Shown here in pieces: positions 6,390-11,302 of a stretch of 11,302 nucleotides of DNA. The notes under the pieces were generated by a model. That model made no database searches. It saw nothing but the letters and a program-made list of their open reading frames with translations, and had not been told where the DNA came from. Position 1 is the first letter of the stretch, and each line of letters opens with the position of its first letter. This DNA is from JBFLVQ01 sp040758525 (lineage in GTDB: Bacteria > Acidobacteriota > Blastocatellia > Chloracidobacteriales > JADJPF01), in NCBI GenBank assembly GCA_040758525.1, contig JBFLVQ010000278.1, forward strand, positions 1 through 11,302. The letters are read 5' to 3'. The translations under genes were made by a program, and so were the position numbers.

Positions 6390-8066
6390 ATGCTTAAGGC
6401 ACTCAGCATCTCAAATTTGGCAGTAGTAAACAGGTTACAGGTTGAGTTTGAGGCAGGACTCAATCTCTTGACAGGTGAAACTGGCTCAGGCAAATCGATC
6501 ATAGTTGATGCACTAGGAGTGCTTCTGGGGGGACGTGGCTCACAGGACATTATCCGCTCTGGTGAGCAGAAAGCCTTTGTGGAAGGCTGTTTTCAAGTTT
6601 CCGGTCATAAGGATCTATTTGAAATTGTTGAGCGCGCTGGGATCGAGACAGATGGAGCAGAATTGATTATACGGCGTGAACTCTCTGCTACTGGCCGTAG
6701 CCGCGCCTTTATTAATGATCAGTTGACAACAATTGGCTTTCTGCGGGAACTACGACCGTTTTTGGTCGATATTCATGGTCAGGGAGAGCAACAGACTCTG
6801 CTCTATCCTGATTCTCATATAGACCTATTGGATCTTTTTGCTGGATTTGAAAAGGAATGTAGTCAGATCAGGGAGAGTTATCGCCGCTGGCAGGAACTGG
6901 AACTCGCCTTAGCAGAACTGCGTAGGGATGAGGCGGATCGGCTACGCTCGCTTGATATACTTGAGTTTCAATTGCGTGAGATCGAGCGGGCAAGATTGCA
7001 GGTAGGAGAAGATGCTAGGTTAGAAGAAGAGAAGCGCTTACTACTTAACGCTGAGCGCTTAACTTCTCTCTCTGCCCAGTGTTATGATCTATTATATGAG
7101 AGTGAGTCGGCAGCCTTGGCACAGCTTGCTACAGTAGGACGAAGACTAGAAGAGCTGGCCAGTTTGGATGGCCGCTTTATCTCTTATATAGAATCGGTAC
7201 ATAACGCCAAATATTCGCTTGAGGATCTCGCCTTCTTTCTGCGCGACTATGTTGATAACATCAACTTCTCTGCAGAACGTCTTAAAGAGATAGAAGAGCG
7301 GCTGGTTGAGATTGACCGATTGAAGCGTAAATATGGCCATACTATAGAGGAGATTAAAACTGTTGCTAGCCAGATGCATGAGCGGCTTGAACAACTAGAG
7401 AGTTTTGATACCCGTGAACAGGAGCTGATGACGACAAGCACTGCAGCCCGTTCTACTTATTGGCAACTGGCTGAAACCCTCAGTCGTAAGCGACGGCAAG
7501 CTGCACGTAAACTGGAGACAGCAGTGATTGCTGAACTACAACAGCTTGCTATGGAACGTATACAATTTATTATCAGCTTTATCAGTGCCGCCGAGGATGG
7601 GCCGCGTGCTGGTGAGCGTGGACTCGATACGGTAGAATTTCTTGTCTCTGCCAATGTTGGAGAGGAGTTACGTCCACTTGCTAAGATTGCTTCAGGAGGT
7701 GAGATTTCTCGTCTTATGTTGGCGTTAAAGACAATTACTGCGCCCAGTGAGTATCCACGTACCTTGGTTTTTGATGAGATTGATGTAGGGATAGGCGGGC
7801 GTGTAGCTGAATCGGTTGGTCAACGCTTGAAGCGGTTGGCCGCCACTAGTCAAGTGCTCTGTGTTACCCATCAAGCACAGATAGCTAGGTTCGCTGATGT
7901 TCACTATTCAGTAGAAAAACATATAGTAGGTGAGCGTACCGAAGTGCTGGTGGAGAAGCTCGATCGAGCGGGTCGGATCGAGGAGCTAGCCCGTATGATT
8001 GGTGGCGCTGAGATTACTGAATTGACGCGCCGACATGCCCACGAACTGCTTACAGAGCGCAAATAG
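6390..8066 (+). CDS. recN: DNA repair protein RecN
   Basis: This SMC-like ATPase of 558 residues acts in recombinational repair of double-strand breaks. Walker A GETGSGKS is at 29-36, preceded by LKALSISNLAVV, the usual RecN N-terminus. The middle, about 150-370, is rich in Leu/Glu/Arg heptads and forms the two coiled-coil arms. The ABC signature IASGGEISRLML starts at 433. Walker B TLVFDEID follows with Asp462 and Glu463, and VGIGGRVAE after that. The switch His is His494 in VLCVTHQAQIA. Length agrees with E. coli RecN (553 aa). The ATG at 6390 gives the family-typical start MLKALSI. An in-frame ATG at 6372 would add six residues that look unlike RecN. Neither has a Shine-Dalgarno. It is transcribed divergently from tolQ, with a perfect palindrome directly after its stop. 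Confidence 0.95.
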   Translation: MLKALSISNLAVVNRLQVEFEAGLNLLTGETGSGKSIIVDALGVLLGGRGSQDIIRSGEQKAFVEGCFQVSGHKDLFEIVERAGIETDGAELIIRRELSATGRSRAFINDQLTTIGFLRELRPFLVDIHGQGEQQTLLYPDSHIDLLDLFAGFEKECSQIRESYRRWQELELALAELRRDEADRLRSLDILEFQLREIERARLQVGEDARLEEEKRLLLNAERLTSLSAQCYDLLYESESAALAQLATVGRRLEELASLDGRFISYIESVHNAKYSLEDLAFFLRDYVDNINFSAERLKEIEERLVEIDRLKRKYGHTIEEIKTVASQMHERLEQLESFDTREQELMTTSTAARSTYWQLAETLSRKRRQAARKLETAVIAELQQLAMERIQFIISFISAAEDGPRAGERGLDTVEFLVSANVGEELRPLAKIASGGEISRLMLALKTITAPSEYPRTLVFDEIDVGIGGRVAESVGQRLKRLAATSQVLCVTHQAQIARFADVHYSVEKHIVGERTEVLVEKLDRAGRIEELARMIGGAEITELTRRHAHELLTERK

Positions 8067-8092
8067 ACCCATGTCGGCATGCCGACATGGGT
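8067..8092 (+). repeat. 26-bp perfect palindrome after recN
   Basis: Positions 8067-8079 and 8080-8092 are exact reverse complements with no spacer, starting on the base after the recN stop codon. In RNA it would fold into an 11-bp stem with a 4-nt loop, but no U tract follows (UUGGAACUC), so a standard intrinsic terminator is doubtful. A weak TATAAG (8103-8108) downstream would place a -35 box at 8080-8085, inside the palindrome. An operator for miaB or a stem protecting the recN 3' end are alternatives. The palindrome is certain; its role is not. Confidence 0.6.
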
Positions 8093-8126
8093 TGGAACTC
8101 ATTATAAGGTAATGGTTTATTGAATT

Positions 8127-9632
8127 ATGGAGATGAAATTATATCAGATTAATAAGCGCCCCTTAACCACTCCTGAAAGCGCCTCGGTGGGGGAGTTGCA
8201 GCTTGATATTGTTAAGCAAGACAAGAAAGATTCAACACGGCGATTCTATATTGAGACCTACGGTTGTCAGATGAATGTACATGACAGCGAGAAGGCAGCC
8301 GCCGTATTGGCCGGTATTGGTTATCAACAAGTAGTACGGCCAGAGGAGGCAGATCTGCTATTACTCAATACTTGTATGGTAAGAGAGAAACCACAACAGA
8401 AGGTCTATAGTAGAGTAGGGGCACTGAAACGAGGTGATAAGAGAAGATCGCCAGGCAGTGAAAAAAGCTCACCTATTATTGGTATAATGGGTTGTGTTGC
8501 ACAGGCAGAGGCGGAGAAGATCTTTGCTAAGTCGCCCGCAGTGCGTTTAGTGGTTGGTACACATTCAATTCACAAGTTGCCACTGTTAATCGAGCAGCTT
8601 GATAATGGGTTTCCTAGGGCAATCGATATACGACTTACTAAGGAGCCAGATTTTCTTGAGCTTAGTCCATCTGAGCACCAAACGCCAAATGTTGCTTTTA
8701 TTACGATAATTGAAGGTTGTGACAATTTTTGCAGTTTCTGTATTGTACCCTTTACTCGTGGACGGGAGCGATCAAGGCCAGCAGTTCGTATTCTTGCTGA
8801 GGCGCGTGGTTTGGTTGCACATGGCTATCAGGAAGTACAGTTACTTGGGCAAAACGTTAACTCTTATCGCGGCAGCTTTATCGATGTTGAGGAGCTATCT
8901 TCTGGTTGGTTGCCACAGGCAAATGCCAAGCGTACCCCGTTTGTGATGCTGCTAGAGCTGATGGCAAGGGAATCAGGACTAGCTCGTATCAAGTATACGA
9001 CTTCACATCCTCGTGATTTTAATGAGCAGATTGTTGCTGTGATGGATGAGTATGAGAATCTCTGTCCTTGGGTGCATCTACCAGCACAATCAGGCTCGAC
9101 ACGTATCTTAGAGTTAATGAGCCGCGAATATACTCGAGAAGAGTATCTTAATAAAATTGCTGCCATTAAACATGCCCGGCGAGATATTTCAATTACTGGG
9201 GATATGATTGTTGGCTATCCAGGAGAGACAGAGGCAGATTTTGCTGAGACCTTATCGCTTGTACGTGAGGTTGAGTATGATGGTCTCTATATGTTTAAGT
9301 ATTCGCCGCGCCCGCATACACCGGCGGCAAAACTGACTGATACTATACCTGATGAGGTTAAGACTGAGCGTCTATTACGCTTGCAGACGCTACAGGGAGA
9401 GATACAGCGTCGGCGCTTTCAGCGCTACCTAGGACGAGAGGTTGAGGTGCTAGTTGAGGGACCGGCGGCACGTGGACAGGGGCAGCTTAGCGGTCATACT
9501 GCTTGTAATAAGGTTGTCAATTTTGCTGCACCTTTGTCATTGGTAGGGCAGTTAGTGCGTGTACGTATTACAGCCGCTACGCCCAACAGTCTGCTTGGCG
9601 AATGTCTCAGTCGGGCAGCATCAAACAATTAG
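8127..9632 (+). CDS. miaB: tRNA-2-methylthio-N6-dimethylallyladenosine synthase MiaB
   Basis: This radical-SAM methylthiotransferase of 501 residues converts i6A37 to ms2i6A37 in tRNAs reading U-starting codons. The UPF0004 domain (about 39-160) shows YIETYGCQMNVHDSE with Cys47, LLNTCMVRE with Cys83 and IMGCVAQAE with Cys123, which together bind the auxiliary 4Fe-4S cluster. The radical-SAM motif EGCDNFCSFC supplies Cys198, Cys202 and Cys205, followed by VPFTRGRERSR. LLGQNVNSY and KYTTSHPRDF are MiaB-like rather than RimO- or MtaB-like. A C-terminal TRAM-type domain (about 433-497) includes GQLSGHTACNKVVNF. About 38 residues precede the conserved RRFYIETYGCQMN, which is longer than usual. Met3 (8133) is an equally possible start and neither has a good Shine-Dalgarno. 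It lies 60 nt after recN and 21 nt before the nuclease-family gene. Confidence 0.94.
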   Translation: MEMKLYQINKRPLTTPESASVGELQLDIVKQDKKDSTRRFYIETYGCQMNVHDSEKAAAVLAGIGYQQVVRPEEADLLLLNTCMVREKPQQKVYSRVGALKRGDKRRSPGSEKSSPIIGIMGCVAQAEAEKIFAKSPAVRLVVGTHSIHKLPLLIEQLDNGFPRAIDIRLTKEPDFLELSPSEHQTPNVAFITIIEGCDNFCSFCIVPFTRGRERSRPAVRILAEARGLVAHGYQEVQLLGQNVNSYRGSFIDVEELSSGWLPQANAKRTPFVMLLELMARESGLARIKYTTSHPRDFNEQIVAVMDEYENLCPWVHLPAQSGSTRILELMSREYTREEYLNKIAAIKHARRDISITGDMIVGYPGETEADFAETLSLVREVEYDGLYMFKYSPRPHTPAAKLTDTIPDEVKTERLLRLQTLQGEIQRRRFQRYLGREVEVLVEGPAARGQGQLSGHTACNKVVNFAAPLSLVGQLVRVRITAATPNSLLGECLSRAASNN

Positions 9633-9653
9633 TGTTAGATTTAGGAGAAGGTT

Positions 9654-10163
9654 ATGGAAATTGAAATGAAGATTCGCGGCTTAATGATCGATCCAACTGC
9701 CAATACGCCGATCGTGATCCTCAAGGATGTTAATAGTGACACTATGCTGCCAATCTGGGTGGGTACATATGAAGCAAATGCGATTGCGTTAGAGATCGAG
9801 AAGATTGCACCACAACGACCGATGACTCATGACCTACTTAAGAATGTGATTAATCAGATGGGCGCCAGTGTTAAGCGAATTGTTGTTACCGATCTAATTG
9901 ATAATACCTTTTATGCGGTAATAGAATTAGTAATGAGTGATCGTACAATCTTTCTCGACTCACGCCCATCTGATGCAATTGCGTTGGCATTACGCACTGA
10001 TTGTCCTATCTATGTTAATGAGGAAGTAATCAAGAATTCGCGTAATACTGTTGTAGAGAAGGTAGCTAGTGTTGAGGGTGAGGTTGGCGCAGAAGATGAA
10101 GAAGATTCAGTCGATTGGCCTGATGAGATCGATGATAGCGATATAAATAAGTATAAAATGTAA
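9654..10163 (+). CDS. Bifunctional nuclease family (BFN/DUF151) protein
   Basis: This 169-residue protein has a DUF151/BFN domain over about residues 5-128. The signature stretches are IVILKDVNSDTMLPIWVGTY, EANAIALEIEKIAPQRPMTHDL and the closing SRPSDAIALALRTDCPIYVN. Family members in plants are reported to have RNase and DNase activity, but the role in bacteria is poorly known, so no substrate is claimed here. The C-terminal 30 residues form a very acidic tail (GAEDEEDSVDWPDEIDDSD) ending in a basic KYKM, as in many bacterial homologues. AGGAG (9643-9647) six nt before ATG fixes the start. It lies 21 nt after miaB and is probably co-transcribed with it. The next gene, parA, seems to have its own promoter. 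Confidence 0.9.
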   Translation: MEIEMKIRGLMIDPTANTPIVILKDVNSDTMLPIWVGTYEANAIALEIEKIAPQRPMTHDLLKNVINQMGASVKRIVVTDLIDNTFYAVIELVMSDRTIFLDSRPSDAIALALRTDCPIYVNEEVIKNSRNTVVEKVASVEGEVGAEDEEDSVDWPDEIDDSDINKYKM

Positions 10164-10222
10164 TGCTAAGTAAACAGCCGGCTGCTCTTCTTTAGCACAA
10201 CCATATTAACCATTGACGCCTG

Positions 10223-10231
10223 TGATATAAT
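10223..10231 (+). promoter_or_regulatory. Extended -10 promoter upstream of parA
   Basis: The sequence TGATATAAT matches the extended -10 consensus TGnTATAAT exactly. Transcription would begin near 10238, giving a leader of about 79 nt with an inverted repeat inside. A second possible pair overlaps it: TTGACG (10213-10218) with CATAAT (10238-10243), at a long 19-nt spacing. Either would let parAB be expressed apart from miaB and the nuclease-family gene. Confidence 0.6.
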
Positions 10232-10254
10232 GGCTGCCATAATTAAAAGAGCAG

Positions 10255-10281
10255 GGCGCCATACACATTGCATATGGCGCC
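10255..10281 (+). repeat. GC-rich inverted repeat in the parA leader
   Basis: Arms 10255-10263 and 10273-10281 (GGCGCCATA / TATGGCGCC) are exact reverse complements around a 9-nt loop. It lies about 20 nt downstream of the predicted start of transcription and 36 nt before parA. It has no U tract. It may be an operator (for example for autoregulation by ParA/ParB) or a leader hairpin. The rest of the 10164-10316 gap holds a 10-bp palindrome (10175-10184) and no gene. Confidence 0.6.
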
Positions 10282-10316
10282 ATTATTGATCCCACAATAC
10301 TAAATTAGCCAAACTA

Positions 10317-11120
10317 ATGACGTCGAGCACACAACAGACTGTAATTATAACAATTGCCAATCAAAAGGGCGGGGTAGGCAAGACTACTACTGCGATCAAT
10401 CTTGCCGCAGGACTCGCTAATCGAGGTAAACAGGTGCTATTAATGGATCTTGATCCACAGGCAAATAGCACTCTCACTTATTTGAATCCAGGACAGATCG
10501 AACTCTCTATTTATGATTTTCTTATTGAGGACGATATTGTTGTGGAGATGGTTAGTCTAGCAACCCCTATCACACGACTTACTATTGTTCCTGCCCGTAT
10601 CAGTTTGGCAAAGTTTGAAAGTAAGTTGATTGGCGAATTTGACGCTCCGTTTCGTCTTAAAGACCGATTGGAGCCGCTTAAAGGGCGGTATGATTTTATT
10701 ATTATTGATACTCCTCCTACGCTGGGGCTAATAACTGTTAATGCATTGGTTGCTTCCACCCACTTGATCATTCCAATTCAATCTTCCTATTTTGCCTTAG
10801 AGGGCACCGATGACCTATTGGAGACAGTAGAGAAGGTAAAGGCTCGTCCTAATCCAAATCTGCAGGTTCTAGGTGTAGTGATTACTTTGCATGACCGGCG
10901 TACTACCTTGGCTAAGGATATCTATGATCAGATTTGCCGTGTTTTTGGTGATAAGGTTTTTGAGACAGTCATTACCAAATCGGTAAGATTGGAAGAGAGC
11001 CCTGCATATAAAGAGTCGATCTTTACTTTTGCCCCACAATCGAGTGGAGCAATTGAATATGGAAATTTCTGTGACGAGGTGATCCGGCGTGTGGATCTAC
11101 CCGTCCCGGTAAAGAATTGA
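10317..11120 (+). CDS. parA: Chromosome partitioning ATPase ParA/Soj
   Basis: This Walker-type partition ATPase of 267 residues forms nucleotide-dependent dimers on DNA and moves ParB-parS complexes during chromosome segregation. The deviant Walker A KGGVGKTTT is at 17-25, with signature Lys17 and catalytic-site Lys22. The A' motif is DLDPQAN at 44-50. Walker B FIIIDTPPTLG has Asp131. Downstream VIPIQSSYFALEGTDDLLET and LGVVITLHDRRTTLAKDI are typical of the chromosomal ParA/Soj group, distinguishing it from MinD. There is no N-terminal DNA-binding extension, as in chromosomal (type Ia-lacking) ParA. No Shine-Dalgarno precedes the ATG. ParB begins 21 nt after its stop. The promoter and inverted repeat upstream suggest separate control from the preceding genes. 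Confidence 0.95.
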   Translation: MTSSTQQTVIITIANQKGGVGKTTTAINLAAGLANRGKQVLLMDLDPQANSTLTYLNPGQIELSIYDFLIEDDIVVEMVSLATPITRLTIVPARISLAKFESKLIGEFDAPFRLKDRLEPLKGRYDFIIIDTPPTLGLITVNALVASTHLIIPIQSSYFALEGTDDLLETVEKVKARPNPNLQVLGVVITLHDRRTTLAKDIYDQICRVFGDKVFETVITKSVRLEESPAYKESIFTFAPQSSGAIEYGNFCDEVIRRVDLPVPVKN

Positions 11121-11141
11121 TGGAGGGAGTGGGATAAATTT

Positions 11142-11302
11142 ATGTCGAACAAGAGAGGGTTGCCCTCGACCTTGAAGATGCGCCATGATGTCCACTTTGT
11201 TGAAGAGTTAGCCTCGCGCGCGGGAGCACCCATCGGTCGAATGATCCCGATCGATCGGCTTGAGCCGAATCCTCAACAACCTCGTATAGAAGTTGGCGAT
11301 CT
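11142..11302 (+). CDS. parB: Chromosome partitioning protein ParB, N-terminal part (cut by window end)
   Basis: The first 53 codons and two extra bases of a reading frame are present, and the window then ends. The protein starts MSNKRGLPSTLKMRHDVHF and continues VEELASRAG, then IGRMIPIDRLEPNPQQPR. The last stretch is the ParB/Spo0J box that begins the CTP-binding domain (PNPQQPR). The parS-reading and dimerisation domains lie outside the window. The start is ATG at 11142. A GGAGGG (11122-11127) lies 14 nt upstream, further than ideal, with a G-rich run closer. Its position 21 nt after parA makes the pair parA-parB clear. The MRHD-VEEL segment before the ParB box resembles N-termini I recall from Acidobacteriota homologues, which is a memory-based inference. 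Confidence 0.92.
   Translation, partial: MSNKRGLPSTLKMRHDVHFVEELASRAGAPIGRMIPIDRLEPNPQQPRIEVGD

Noticed and set aside
6254..6550. 98-codon minus-strand frame over the start of recN
   Set aside because: It overlaps recN, its protein is low in recognisable motifs and it has no ribosome site. It is a shadow frame.
10164..10197. Possible terminator after the nuclease-family gene (CAGCCGGCTG palindrome with outer TGCTAA/TTAGCA arms)
   Set aside because: The inner palindrome has no loop, the outer arms are only 6 bp with bulges, and no U tract follows.
10164..11302. parS centromere site near parAB
   Set aside because: I looked for TGTTTCACGTGAAACA-like sequence throughout the window and saw none; the parA leader repeat is unrelated to it.
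1..11302. A new defence, mobile or biosynthetic system
   Set aside because: Every sizeable frame that is not a shadow belongs to a known core family, gene order is conventional, and no transposase, integrase, toxin-antitoxin pair or repeat array is present.

Overview
This is an ordinary chromosomal stretch of a Gram-negative, outer-membrane-bearing bacterium. Base composition is AT-leaning, roughly mid-40s % GC by eye. A complete Tol-Pal cluster with a Pal lipoprotein shows the outer membrane. Three features resemble what I recall of Acidobacteriota (Blastocatellia-like) genomes: Ig-like domains in front of the OmpA domain of Pal, a TonB-type protein with a Gly-rich linker in the TolA slot, and a ParB N-terminus carrying an MRHD motif ahead of its PNP-QPR motif. 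The phylum call is an inference from style and was not tested.

Left half, minus strand (about 6193 down to 98): a strong sigma70-type promoter (TTGACA, 18-nt spacer, TAGAAT) drives tolQ - tolR - tolA/tonB-like - tolB - pal - cpoB(ybgF) - ssb. This is the canonical tol-pal gene order with ssb appended. The proton channel TolQ/TolR energises the TonB/TolA-like periplasm-spanning protein, which works with TolB and the peptidoglycan-binding Pal to constrict the outer membrane during division. CpoB links this to cell-wall synthesis. The cluster ends in a good intrinsic terminator after ssb. A 15-bp perfect hairpin lies inside it, between pal and cpoB.

Centre (6123-6389): the divergent promoter region between tolQ and recN.

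Right half, plus strand: recN (double-strand-break repair SMC-like ATPase), a 26-bp perfect palindrome, miaB (tRNA ms2i6A methylthiotransferase), a bifunctional nuclease/DUF151 protein, a 153-bp gap with an extended -10 promoter and an inverted repeat, then parA and the first 53 codons of parB, cut by the window end. parA-parB is the chromosome segregation pair. No parS-like site, tRNA, rRNA, insertion sequence, prophage or CRISPR is visible.

I found no convincing undescribed system. The items worth a second look are regulatory palindromes and hairpins and lineage-specific domain variants of known proteins.
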